32,065 bases of DNA from an uncultured Bacteroidales bacterium. GTDB taxonomy: Bacteria > Bacteroidota > Bacteroidia > Bacteroidales > UBA932. Position numbers and translations under genes: made by a program. Under the pieces are notes generated by a model. It saw only the letters and a list, made by a program, of their open reading frames with translations. It had not been told where the DNA came from and ran no database searches. The stretch lies in contig ONJB01000034.1 of assembly GCA_900318015.1 (NCBI GenBank), positions 1 through 32,065 of the forward strand, in the 5' to 3' direction. Below are positions 9,921-17,359 of this stretch, piece after piece (position 1 is the first letter of the stretch; each line of letters begins with the position of its first letter).

Positions 9921-12257
9921 ATGATACAGATTTCCGACCAACTGAACGGCATCATCAAATACGCCCGCGAAGAGGCGATGCGCACCGGCAGCTACGGCAT
10001 CGGCCCGGACCACCTCTTCCTCGGGATCATCCGCCACGAGGACAACACCGCTTTCCAGGTGCTGCAGGGGCTCGGCATCGAACCCGCCGAGCTCAAGTCC
10101 TTCATCGACGGCAGGATTTTCACCAACGAGACCATCCCCTACTCCGAAATCGACCACATCAACTTCTCCCGCCAGGCACAGAACGTCCTGAGCATCACGG
10201 TGATGGAAGCCACCCGCCTGAAGAGCGCGGAGGCGGCCCCGCACCATCTCCTGCTCGCCCTGTGCCGCACCACGGACAGCTACGGCCAGGCCTTCCTCCG
10301 CAGCCGCGGGGTGGACTACGGCCGCATGCTCTCGTTCATGGAGACCGAAGGCCTGCTGAAGATCCAGCAGCAGGAGCAGCAGCCCGCCCAGGGCGACAGC
10401 GAGGAGGAAGGAGAGGAAGGTGAAGCGCCCAAGCAGAAAGGCATCGACATCGAGGAATTCGGCTATGACCTGACGAAGGCGGCCCGCGAAGGGAAACTGG
10501 ACCCGGTCGTGGGGCGTGACCTGGAGATCGCCCGCGTGATCGAGATCCTGGGGCGGCGCAAGAAGAACAACCCGATGCTCATCGGCGAGCCCGGCGTGGG
10601 CAAATCCGCCATCGTCGAGGGCATCGCCCTGCGGATCGCCTCCGGGGACATCTCCCCCGCCCTCGCGAAGAAACGCATCCTTTCGCTGGACATCGCTTCG
10701 GTGGTGGCCGGCACCAAATACCGCGGCGACTTCGAGAAACGCCTCAAGGCCATCATCAAGGAGGCCCAGTCGAATCCGGACCTGATCCTGTTCATCGACG
10801 AGTTCCACACCATCGTGGGCGCCGGCGGCGCCTCGGGCAGCCTGGACGCGGCGAACATGCTCAAGCCGGCCCTCGCCCGCGGCGAACTCCAGTGCGTGGG
10901 CGCGACCACGATGGACGAGTTCACGAAGATCGTGGAGAAGGACGGAGCGCTGGACCGGCGCTTCCAGAAGATTGTCGTGGAGCCCACGGACGTGCCGGAG
11001 TCCATCGAGATCCTCCGCCACCTGAAACCCCATTACGAGGAATTCCACCACATCACCTATACGGACGAGGCCGTGGAGGCCGCCGTCCGGCTCACCGACC
11101 GCTATCTCACCGACAAGTCCCTGCCGGACAAGGCCATCGACGCGATGGACGAGGCCGGGTCCATGGTGCGGCTGAACCTCGCCCGCAAGAAGGGTGGCTG
11201 CGACACGGTGACCGCCGAGGACATCGCCTCCGTCGTCTCCAAGATGACCGGCATCCCGGTGAACAAGGTCGCCGAATCCGAGGGCAACCGCATCCTCAAG
11301 ATGAAGAAGCGGCTCCAGGCCCGGATCATCGGCCAGGACGAGGCCATCGACACGGTCGTGCGGGCCATCCAGCGCGGCCGGGCGGGGCTCAAGGACCCGC
11401 ACCGTCCCATCGGCACCTTCCTGTTCTTCGGGCCCACCGGCGTGGGCAAGACCCAGCTGGCGCGGTCCCTGGCCGAATACCTGTTCGATTCGGAGGACAA
11501 CATGGTCCGGATCGACATGAGCGAATACATGGAGAAGTTCTCCGTCTCCCGGCTCATCGGCGCGCCTCCGGGCTATGTGGGTTACGAGGAGGGCGGCCAG
11601 CTCTCGGAGCGGGTGCGGCGCAAACCCTACTGCGTGGTGCTGCTGGACGAGATCGAGAAGGCCCATCCCGACATCTTCAACCTGCTCCTGCAGGTGATGG
11701 ACGAGGGCCGGCTCACGGACAGCAACGGACGCGTGGTGGACTTCAAGAACACCATCGTCATCATGACCTCCAACGTGGGCAGCCGCGAAGTGGAGGAATA
11801 TGGCAGCGGGATCGGTTTTGCGACGGCCGGAAGGAAGCTGGAGGACGACCGGAAGAATGTGGTCGCCAAAGCCGTCAAGAAGGCGTTTCCGCCGGAGTTC
11901 ATCAACCGGGTGGACGAGCAGGTCTATTTCAATTCCCTGTCCCGGGAGGATATCGAGCGCATCATCGACATCGAACTGAAGGGACTCAAGAAGCGTTCGC
12001 TGGAGGCGGGTTACCGGATCACGGTCACCCCGTCGGCGAAGCGTTTCGTGGCCGAGGCGGGCTATGACCCCGCCTACGGGGCCAGGCCGCTGAAGCGGGC
12101 CATCACGAAGTATATCGAGGACCCCGTCGCCGAATTCATCATCACCGACCGCATCCAGGTTTCCCACGCCAAGGAGGAGCTGGCGGACGTACGGGAGATC
12201 AAGGTCGGGCTCTCGGCGGACAAGGAGTCCATTGCCGTCTCGCTTAAAACTCCGTGA
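9921..12257 (+). CDS. clpC: ClpC-type AAA+ unfoldase lacking the middle domain
   Basis: A 778-residue Clp/Hsp100 unfoldase, predicted to feed substrates to ClpP. The N-domain double repeat (about 1-145) is followed by an acidic, Gln-rich linker (150-172). D1 carries Walker A GEPGVGKS (222-229) and Walker B LILFIDE (288-294); D2 carries Walker A GPTGVGKT (504-511) and Walker B VVLLDE (572-577). IGF at 631-633 matches the ClpP-docking tripeptide. ClpC normally has a coiled-coil middle domain with a UVR motif between the D1 small domain and the TAEDIASVVSKMTGIPV segment; here only about ten residues (RLNLARKKGG) fill that position, so the architecture is ClpA-like. The start at 9921 (MIQISDQLNG) is chosen because it matches the family N-terminus and follows the promoter; the frame is open further upstream without family similarity. 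Confidence 0.93.
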   Translation: MIQISDQLNGIIKYAREEAMRTGSYGIGPDHLFLGIIRHEDNTAFQVLQGLGIEPAELKSFIDGRIFTNETIPYSEIDHINFSRQAQNVLSITVMEATRLKSAEAAPHHLLLALCRTTDSYGQAFLRSRGVDYGRMLSFMETEGLLKIQQQEQQPAQGDSEEEGEEGEAPKQKGIDIEEFGYDLTKAAREGKLDPVVGRDLEIARVIEILGRRKKNNPMLIGEPGVGKSAIVEGIALRIASGDISPALAKKRILSLDIASVVAGTKYRGDFEKRLKAIIKEAQSNPDLILFIDEFHTIVGAGGASGSLDAANMLKPALARGELQCVGATTMDEFTKIVEKDGALDRRFQKIVVEPTDVPESIEILRHLKPHYEEFHHITYTDEAVEAAVRLTDRYLTDKSLPDKAIDAMDEAGSMVRLNLARKKGGCDTVTAEDIASVVSKMTGIPVNKVAESEGNRILKMKKRLQARIIGQDEAIDTVVRAIQRGRAGLKDPHRPIGTFLFFGPTGVGKTQLARSLAEYLFDSEDNMVRIDMSEYMEKFSVSRLIGAPPGYVGYEEGGQLSERVRRKPYCVVLLDEIEKAHPDIFNLLLQVMDEGRLTDSNGRVVDFKNTIVIMTSNVGSREVEEYGSGIGFATAGRKLEDDRKNVVAKAVKKAFPPEFINRVDEQVYFNSLSREDIERIIDIELKGLKKRSLEAGYRITVTPSAKRFVAEAGYDPAYGARPLKRAITKYIEDPVAEFIITDRIQVSHAKEELADVREIKVGLSADKESIAVSLKTP

Positions 12258-12369
12258 CGCCTTCCACCTCGAGGCCGAGGTCGTCGATGAGGTCCTTGAG
12301 GGCCTGGAAGGAAACGTCGGAGGAGAGGAAGGAACCGAGGGCGTCGATGTTGTAATCTGTGTTTCTCAT
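12244..12369 (-). CDS. Small hypothetical protein, 41 aa
   Basis: A short frame encoding 41 residues (begins MRNTDYNIDALGSFL, ends VEGVTEF). Not recognised. Support: it has strongly C/G-ended codons like neighbouring real genes, a consensus -7 element TACCTTTG (12395-12402, minus strand) sits at the right distance with a leader of about 22 nt, and its product is a plausible acidic amphipathic helix (FQALKDLIDDLGLEV). Its last 14 bases overlap the 3' end of clpC convergently. No Shine-Dalgarno is present, as is usual for this phylum. It could instead be a regulatory or antisense RNA acting on the clpC 3' end. Confidence 0.5.
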   Translation of the reverse strand: MRNTDYNIDALGSFLSSDVSFQALKDLIDDLGLEVEGVTEF

Positions 12370-12394
12370 GGCAGTACCGTTTTGTTTTCTGATG

Positions 12395-12402
12395 CAAAGG
12401 TA
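12395..12402 (-). promoter_or_regulatory. -7 element upstream of the 41-aa ORF
   Basis: TACCTTTG on the minus strand fits TAnnTTTG. A TTTG further upstream (12417-12420) is only 14 bases away, shorter than the 19-21 expected, so the -33 assignment is open. Confidence 0.45.
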
Positions 12403-12432
12403 CGGCCACCTTGTGCCAAAGAACGGTACACG

Positions 12433-13086
12433 ATGAAAAAATTAGTGATTTTTGACCTGGACGGGACCCTGCTCGACACGATCGAGGACCTGGGGAACGC
12501 CACGAACTATGCCCTGCGCACCCTCGGCTTCCCCGAGCGGCGGCAGGACGAATATTACCAGCTGGTCGGCCGCGGCATCACGAACCTGTTCAAGGGGGCG
12601 GTGCCGGCGGGTTGCGACACCCCGGAAACCATCGACCGGATGCGGGAACTGTTCCTGGCCCATTACGGCGTCCATCTGTGCGACCGCACGCATCCCTACC
12701 CCGGCATCCTGGACCTCCTGGAACACATCACCGCCCGCGGCGTCCGGATCGCCGTGGCGTCCAACAAGTACCAGGAAGGGGCGGAGACGGTCATCGGCCA
12801 TTTCTTCGGGAAATTCCCCTGGACCACCGTCCTGGGCCAACGGGAGGGCTTTCCCATCAAGCCCGATCCGGGCATCGTGGAACTGTGCCTGCAAGCCGCC
12901 GGGGTCACGAAAGATGAGGTCCTGTACGTGGGTGACTCCAACGTGGACATGCAGACAGGTCTCGGCGCCGGGGTCGATACCGTCGGCGTCACCTGGGGTT
13001 TCCGTTCACGGGAAGAGCTCGCCGCCTTCCGGCCCACCGCGCTGGTGGACACGCCGGCGGCGCTGGAGGCGCTGATCCTCCGATAG
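12433..13086 (+). CDS. gph: HAD-family phosphatase, phosphoglycolate phosphatase-like
   Basis: A 217-residue HAD subfamily IA hydrolase. Motif I is FDLDGTLLDT (nucleophile Asp8, acid/base Asp10), motif II is the Ser in VASNK (about residue 114), motif III is the Lys in IKPDPG, and motif IV is YVGDSNVDM. The helical cap lies between residues 15 and 85. Likely substrates are phosphoglycolate or similar small phosphates; the family is broad and specificity cannot be read from sequence. The start at 12433 puts motif I at the N-terminus as usual; the frame is open upstream but without similarity. It converges on the uridine-phosphorylase gene with 3 bp between stops. No consensus -7 element was found on this strand. 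Confidence 0.88.
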   Translation: MKKLVIFDLDGTLLDTIEDLGNATNYALRTLGFPERRQDEYYQLVGRGITNLFKGAVPAGCDTPETIDRMRELFLAHYGVHLCDRTHPYPGILDLLEHITARGVRIAVASNKYQEGAETVIGHFFGKFPWTTVLGQREGFPIKPDPGIVELCLQAAGVTKDEVLYVGDSNVDMQTGLGAGVDTVGVTWGFRSREELAAFRPTALVDTPAALEALILR

Positions 13087-13089
13087 GCG

Positions 13090-13974
13090 CTAGAGCGTGG
13101 ACATCCGGTCCACCGCGATCTCCGCGAGCTTGCGGATGAACGGCTTGTAGTCCGGATTGGAACTCTGGAGATAGCGGTTCGCGATGGCGCAGCACACGGT
13201 GCAGGCGTTGTGGCCGAGCAGGGTGCAGAGGCCCGCCAGCGGGGCGCTCTCCATCTCGAAGTTCGTGATGCGGCGCTCCATGCCGCCGGCTTCGAACCGG
13301 AAGGTCTCGATCCGCTCCAGCATGTCGGGCATGGCGAGCGGGATGCGGACTACGCGGCCCTGGGGGCCGTAGAAGCCCGGGGCGGAAATCGTGACGCCCG
13401 GGACGGTCACATCCTTCATCAGGTCGACGATCTTGTCCGACGCCTTCACGAAATAGGGCGACTGCAGGGTCTTTTCCCAGTTCATATGGGCCTTGAAAGC
13501 CTCCTCGACCTCGGGGATGGTGACCTGTTCGCGGTGCGCGTACCAGTTCATCACGCCGTCGAAGCCGACGGAATAGTGCGAGAGGATATAGGAGCCGAGG
13601 GGAATGTCCGCGTGCAGGGCGCCGGAGGTGCCGATGCGCAGGATGTTCAGGGCCTTGTGCACGGGTTTGACTTCGCGGGTGGCGAAATCGACGTTGGCCA
13701 GGGCGTCCAGCTCGGTCATCACGATGTCGATGTTGTCGGGGCCGATGCCATGGGAAAGGACCGTGATCCGCTTGCCGTTCCGCCGGCCCGTGATGGAGAC
13801 GAACTCGCGGGAGGCGTGCCGGAATTCGATGTCTTCCAGCAGTTCGGCAATCATGTCGACTCGGCCGGGGTCGCCCACGAGGATGACGTTGTCGGCCAGT
13901 TCTTCCGGCTTGAGGTGGATGTGGAACACGGAGCCGTCGCCGTTGATGATGAGTTCGGATTCAGGGATTCTCAT
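13090..13974 (-). CDS. udp: Nucleoside phosphorylase, uridine phosphorylase family
   Basis: A 294-residue PNP/UDP-family enzyme that phosphorolyses a nucleoside to base and ribose-1-phosphate. Phosphate-site and core motifs are GDPGR (34-38), SHGIG (74-78) and RIGTSGAL (113-120); the ribose/base site motif NFEMESAPLAGL lies in the C-terminal third. Overall layout fits Bacteroidota uridine phosphorylases, with an insert (YAHREQVTIPEVEEAFKAHM) around residues 145-165. Pyrimidine salvage is the likely role; purine activity cannot be excluded. It has its own -7 element (14000-14007) and is divergent from the DUF4293 gene. Confidence 0.9.
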   Translation of the reverse strand: MRIPESELIINGDGSVFHIHLKPEELADNVILVGDPGRVDMIAELLEDIEFRHASREFVSITGRRNGKRITVLSHGIGPDNIDIVMTELDALANVDFATREVKPVHKALNILRIGTSGALHADIPLGSYILSHYSVGFDGVMNWYAHREQVTIPEVEEAFKAHMNWEKTLQSPYFVKASDKIVDLMKDVTVPGVTISAPGFYGPQGRVVRIPLAMPDMLERIETFRFEAGGMERRITNFEMESAPLAGLCTLLGHNACTVCCAIANRYLQSSNPDYKPFIRKLAEIAVDRMSTL

Positions 13975-13999
13975 GGCTGATCAATTATGTGATGGAGGA

Positions 14000-14007
14000 C
14001 AAATATA
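14000..14007 (-). promoter_or_regulatory. -7 element of the uridine phosphorylase gene
   Basis: TATATTTG on the minus strand, 26 bp upstream of the ATG at 13974. No TTTG is found at the -33 position. It is back-to-back with the DUF4293 promoter, 21 bp apart. Confidence 0.6.
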
Positions 14008-14028
14008 GTTTTTTCCGCCGATTTATCC

Positions 14029-14036
14029 TATATTTG
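14029..14036 (+). promoter_or_regulatory. -7 element of the DUF4293 gene
   Basis: TATATTTG, 16 bp before the ATG at 14053. The -33 region is T-rich but lacks TTTG. Confidence 0.6.
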
Positions 14037-14052
14037 TACAAATAATTGACCT

Positions 14053-14502
14053 ATGTGGCAACGGATCCAAACCCTATATCTGGCGGTCTCCACCGCCCTC
14101 CTGTTCATCCTCTTTTTCAGTGACGCCCTTTCTGTCACGGCGCCTGACGGTCTGCATCATGTGACCTATCTCGGATTCAATAAGCCGTATTTCGGCATCC
14201 TGCTGGGCATCCTGTTCGCGATGACCGTCCTCGCGCTCGTCACCTTCAAAGTCCGCATCCTGCAGATGCGTCTCGCCACCCTTGCGGGCCTCGTCGCCCT
14301 GGGCATGACGGGATGGCTGGCTTATTTCTATTTCAAGATGCCGAAGGATGTCGTCGTTTTCCACTGGACCGCCATCTTCCCGCTCATCGCCGCCATCTGC
14401 GACTTCCTCGCCGCGCGCGGCTGCTTCCAGGACCAGCTGATGGTCGAGAGCGCCTACCGCATCCGCGAATCGCGGAAGCGGGACCGCAAAAAAAAGAAGT
14501 AA
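14053..14502 (+). CDS. DUF4293 family inner-membrane protein
   Basis: A 149-residue protein with four predicted membrane helices (about 7-23, 46-65, 73-93, 102-120) and a strongly basic C-terminal tail (RIRESRKRDRKKKK). The N-terminus MWQRIQTLYL matches the Bacteroidota-restricted DUF4293 family, whose function is unknown. No catalytic motif is seen. The last codons and the TAA stop lie inside the shared palindromic terminator (14492-14525), facing fabZ. Confidence 0.85.
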   Translation: MWQRIQTLYLAVSTALLFILFFSDALSVTAPDGLHHVTYLGFNKPYFGILLGILFAMTVLALVTFKVRILQMRLATLAGLVALGMTGWLAYFYFKMPKDVVVFHWTAIFPLIAAICDFLAARGCFQDQLMVESAYRIRESRKRDRKKKK

Positions 14503-14525
14503 ACCAGACTCGGTTTACTTCTTTT
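14492..14525. terminator. Perfectly symmetric bidirectional terminator between DUF4293 and fabZ
   Basis: The two 14-base arms 14492-14505 (AAAAGAAGTAAACC) and 14512-14525 are exact reverse complements with a 6-base loop, AGACTC. A-rich then T-rich flanks give a U-tract on either transcript. Both convergent genes end with the codons AAG AAG TAA inside this stem. Confidence 0.9.
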
Positions 14526-14952
14526 CAGCTTTCATCGGATCGGGAATCACCGCGAACGTAAGCTTTCCGCGGCAGCACAGCTTGCCGTCCACTTCCAACT
14601 TGGCCGAGCAGTGGAAGATGCCCGCCTTGGTGTCATCCAGATGGCAGGTGACTTCACACAGGTCGCCCGGGCGGACGGTGTTCTTGAACTTGACGTCGTC
14701 GATGCCGCGGTAGACGGCCAGGTTGCCCGGCAGTACCTCGAGCATGAGGCGGGTGCAGCTCTGGGCCATGATTTCGCAGAGGATGACGCCCGGAACCATC
14801 GGGTTTCCGGGGAAATGGCCCCGGCAGAAGAATTCGTCGTCCCGGATGCGGTACTGGCCGTGTCCGGTCCCATCCGGGTCCTGCCACACCTCGTCGATGA
14901 GGAGCATGGGTTCCCGGTGGGGAATATGCTGCATGATCTCTTCTCTGTTCAT
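14515..14952 (-). CDS. fabZ: 3-hydroxyacyl-ACP dehydratase
   Basis: A 145-residue hotdog-fold dehydratase of type II fatty-acid synthesis, converting 3-hydroxyacyl-ACP to trans-2-enoyl-ACP. The signature GHFPGNPMVPGV carries catalytic His46, with Glu60 in ILCEIMAQS. Length is typical for stand-alone FabZ. It begins 1 bp after the fabF stop, so it is almost certainly co-transcribed, and it completes a fabH-fabF-fabZ order. Its stop lies inside the palindromic terminator 14492-14525. Confidence 0.95.
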   Translation of the reverse strand: MNREEIMQHIPHREPMLLIDEVWQDPDGTGHGQYRIRDDEFFCRGHFPGNPMVPGVILCEIMAQSCTRLMLEVLPGNLAVYRGIDDVKFKNTVRPGDLCEVTCHLDDTKAGIFHCSAKLEVDGKLCCRGKLTFAVIPDPMKAEKK

Positions 14953-14953
14953 C

Positions 14954-16210
14954 TTATTCGGAGTACTTGCGGAAGGCGACGCAGGCGTCGTGTCCGCCGA
15001 AGCCGAGGGAATCGGAAATGCCGATGGTGATGTCGCTCTTCACGGCGACGTTCGGCGTGTAGTCCAGGTCGCATTCCGGATCCGGGCAGTCCAGGTTGAT
15101 GGTGGGCGGGATGATCCCGTCCCGCAGGGCCATGATGGTGGCGATGGCCTCCGCGGCGCCGGCGGCGCCGAACATGTGGCCGGTCATGGACTTGATGGAA
15201 CTGATATGGGCCTTGTAGGCATAGTCGCCGAGGGCCACCTTGTAGGCGATGGTTTCGGCGATGTCGTTCAGGTGCGTGCCCGTGCCGTGGGCATTGATGT
15301 AGAGGTTGTCCTTCTCCGGATCGAAACCGGCTTCCTCCAGGGCAAGCTGGATGGCCCGGGCCTGGGTGCTTCCGTCCGGACGCGGGGCGGTGGCATGGTA
15401 GGCGTCGCAGGTGTTGCCGTAGCCGACCATTTCGCCGTAAATCCTGGCATCGCGCGCGAGGGCGTGGTCCAGGGACTCGAGGATGAGGACGGCGGCGCCG
15501 TCACCCATCACGAAGCCCTGACGGTTCGCGTTGAACGGGAGGGAAGCGTATTTGGGATCCGTGGCGCGGGAAAGGGCCTTCGCGTTGGCGAAGCCGGCCA
15601 CGCCGATCGGAATGGAGGCATGCTCGGAACCGCCGGCGATGATCGCGTCGGCATAGCCGTGCCGGACGGCGCGGAACGCCTCGCCGAGGCAGTGCGAGGA
15701 AGTGGCGCAGGCCGTGACGATGTCCAGGCACGGGCCCTTGGCCTGGTGCTTGATGGCGATGTGGCCCGCCGCGATGTTGGAGATCATCGTCGGGATGAAC
15801 AGCGGGGAGACCCACTTGCCGGTGGGATCCTCGACCATCTTGGCCGTCTCCCGGTACTGGATCTCGAAGCCGCCGATGCCGGAGCCCACATAGACGCCCA
15901 GGCGGAACGGGTCGATGTTCATCTCCTCGCCTTCAGTCTTCAGGCCGGAAGCCTCCATGGCCTGCCAGGCCGCCGCCATGGCGAACTGGGTGAACTTGTC
16001 CTGCTTGCGGACGAAGGCCTTGTCCATATCGTATTGCTCCGGATCGAAGTCCTTCACTTTGCCGGCGATCGTGACGGGCATGTCCTTGAAGTCCTCGACG
16101 TAGTCGATGCCGCAAACGCCGTCCACGAGGTTCTTCCAATAGGTATCGAGGTCATTTCCCACGGAGGAAATGATGCCCATACCGGTGATAACAACTCTTT
16201 TAGGTTCCAT
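14954..16210 (-). CDS. fabF: 3-oxoacyl-ACP synthase II (KAS II)
   Basis: A 418-residue condensing enzyme that elongates acyl-ACP with malonyl-ACP. The Cys-His-His triad is visible: Cys168 in TACATSSH, His308 in NAHGTGT and His345 in SMTGH, with Lys340 just before. The C-terminal GFGGHDACVAFRKY is the expected gating/oxyanion segment. A His (H197 in GGSEHASIP) sits where many homologues have Ala. It starts 43 bp after the fabH stop and has an internal -7 element (16231-16238), so it can be transcribed with or without fabH. Confidence 0.95.
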   Translation of the reverse strand: MEPKRVVITGMGIISSVGNDLDTYWKNLVDGVCGIDYVEDFKDMPVTIAGKVKDFDPEQYDMDKAFVRKQDKFTQFAMAAAWQAMEASGLKTEGEEMNIDPFRLGVYVGSGIGGFEIQYRETAKMVEDPTGKWVSPLFIPTMISNIAAGHIAIKHQAKGPCLDIVTACATSSHCLGEAFRAVRHGYADAIIAGGSEHASIPIGVAGFANAKALSRATDPKYASLPFNANRQGFVMGDGAAVLILESLDHALARDARIYGEMVGYGNTCDAYHATAPRPDGSTQARAIQLALEEAGFDPEKDNLYINAHGTGTHLNDIAETIAYKVALGDYAYKAHISSIKSMTGHMFGAAGAAEAIATIMALRDGIIPPTINLDCPDPECDLDYTPNVAVKSDITIGISDSLGFGGHDACVAFRKYSE

Positions 16211-16230
16211 AATTTCAGTACAACAGACTG

Positions 16231-16238
16231 CAAATATA
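16231..16238 (-). promoter_or_regulatory. Internal -7 element in front of fabF
   Basis: TATATTTG on the minus strand in the 43-bp fabH-fabF gap, about 20 bp upstream of the fabF ATG. The -33 region is not convincing. Confidence 0.55.
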
Positions 16239-16253
16239 CGAATTATTCCGCAA

Positions 16254-17201
16254 TTACCACTCCACCAGGGCGGCCGCCGTCAGGAGCCCCGCGCCGAATG
16301 CGCTGAAAATCAATTTGTCACCTTTCTTGAAAAGGCCCTTCCGTTTGCACTCGTCCAACAGGATCGGGCAGGAAGCGGACGAGGAATTCCCGTGGTCCCC
16401 GATGTTGGTCGGGAACTTCGACTCCGGGGCGCCGAGCCGGTTCCGGATTCCTTCCACGATGCGGAGGTTCGCCTGGTGGATCATGAAATAGTCCACGTCC
16501 TCCACGCCCAGGCCGGCATCCGCCAGGACTCCCTTGATATCCTCCACGGAGGCAGTGACGGCGAAGCGGAACACTTCCCGCCCCTGCATCTGCAGGGGAA
16601 CGCCGGTCTCGCTCTTGGTAACGAACGGCGTGGGCTCCAGCGGGCGGAACTGCCAGATCTTGTCCGGATCGGGCCGGGCGCCGATGCGGACGGCCCGGAC
16701 GCCGTCCCCTTCCGACAGGACGACCGCCCCGGCGCCGTCCCCGAAGAGGACGCAGGTGGCGCGGTCCTGCCACGAGGTCATCCGGGTCGGTTCCTCGGCG
16801 CAGACGATGAGGACGTTCTTCACCTTCCCGACCTTGAAGTAGGAGTCGGCGATGTCCAGGGCGTAGATGAAGCCCGGACAGGCGCAGTTGATGTCGATGC
16901 ACGGGCAGTGCAGGCCCACGGCCGCGGCGATGATGCAGCCCAGGCCCGGGGTCATGTACTCGTTGACCACGTTGGAACAGAGCAGGAGGTCGATGTCCTC
17001 GGGCTTCTTGCCGGCGTCGGCCAGGGCCTTCAGCGCCGCATCGCGGCCGAGGTCCTCCAGCCGCTCGTCGGAAATGACGTGGCGGGAATGGATCCCCGTC
17101 CGGGTCACGATCCAGTCGTCAGTCGTGTCCAGGAAACTCTCCAGGTCACCGTTGGTGACCACTTTCTTCGGCAGCGCGCTTCCGGTACCGATGATCTTCA
17201 T
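16254..17201 (-). CDS. fabH: 3-oxoacyl-ACP synthase III (KAS III)
   Basis: A 315-residue initiator condensing enzyme joining an acyl-CoA primer to malonyl-ACP. The catalytic triad is Cys108 (CACPGF), His242 (IHQANLRI) and Asn272 (HGNSSSAS). The start at 17201 (MKIIGTGSALPKKVVTN) is the family N-terminus; the frame extends upstream across its own promoter, so a longer version is rejected. It is first of fabH-fabF-fabZ and is divergent from the LytTR regulator. Its -7 element and a 10-bp palindrome lie in the shared intergenic region. Primer preference (acetyl versus branched) cannot be read from sequence. Confidence 0.93.
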   Translation of the reverse strand: MKIIGTGSALPKKVVTNGDLESFLDTTDDWIVTRTGIHSRHVISDERLEDLGRDAALKALADAGKKPEDIDLLLCSNVVNEYMTPGLGCIIAAAVGLHCPCIDINCACPGFIYALDIADSYFKVGKVKNVLIVCAEEPTRMTSWQDRATCVLFGDGAGAVVLSEGDGVRAVRIGARPDPDKIWQFRPLEPTPFVTKSETGVPLQMQGREVFRFAVTASVEDIKGVLADAGLGVEDVDYFMIHQANLRIVEGIRNRLGAPESKFPTNIGDHGNSSSASCPILLDECKRKGLFKKGDKLIFSAFGAGLLTAAALVEW

Positions 17202-17227
17202 AAATGAACAGGTTTTAGTAACGGACA

Positions 17228-17256
17228 CAAAAGTAGGCAGGCGGAACCGAATTCGG
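17228..17256 (-). promoter_or_regulatory. fabH promoter with an embedded palindrome
   Basis: TACTTTTG (17228-17235, minus strand) fits TAnnTTTG; TTTC at 17256-17259 sits at 20-base spacing as a weak -33. The perfect palindrome CCGAATTCGG (17247-17256) lies between the two elements, a position where a bound protein would occlude polymerase. Confidence 0.5.
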
Positions 17257-17295
17257 AAATAAAAGTGGTGAAAACGGCCCTGCGCGGGCGCATCA

Positions 17296-17326
17296 GGGGC
17301 GAAATCGCGCAAAAAGGGGCGAAATC
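17296..17326 (+). repeat. Pair of direct repeats upstream of the LytTR gene
   Basis: GGGGCGAAATC occurs at 17296-17306 and again at 17316-17326, a period of exactly 20 bp (about two helical turns). The second copy overlaps where the -33 element of the LytTR promoter should be. LytTR proteins generally bind paired direct repeats about two turns apart, so an autoregulatory operator is plausible; the sequence itself is not a known LytTR consensus. Confidence 0.6.
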
Positions 17327-17340
17327 TCGGTTTTTTTGCG

Positions 17341-17348
17341 TATTTTTG
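17341..17348 (+). promoter_or_regulatory. -7 element of the LytTR gene
   Basis: TATTTTTG, 11 bp before the ATG at 17360, giving a very short leader. No TTTG is present 19-21 bases upstream, where the direct repeat lies instead. Confidence 0.55.
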
Positions 17349-17359
17349 TATTCCATGCG

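Noticed and set aside
9801-12167. Minus-strand 788-codon frame opposite clpC
   Set aside because: Antisense shadow of a recognised AAA+ gene. It has no motifs, and its far end covers the clpC promoter.
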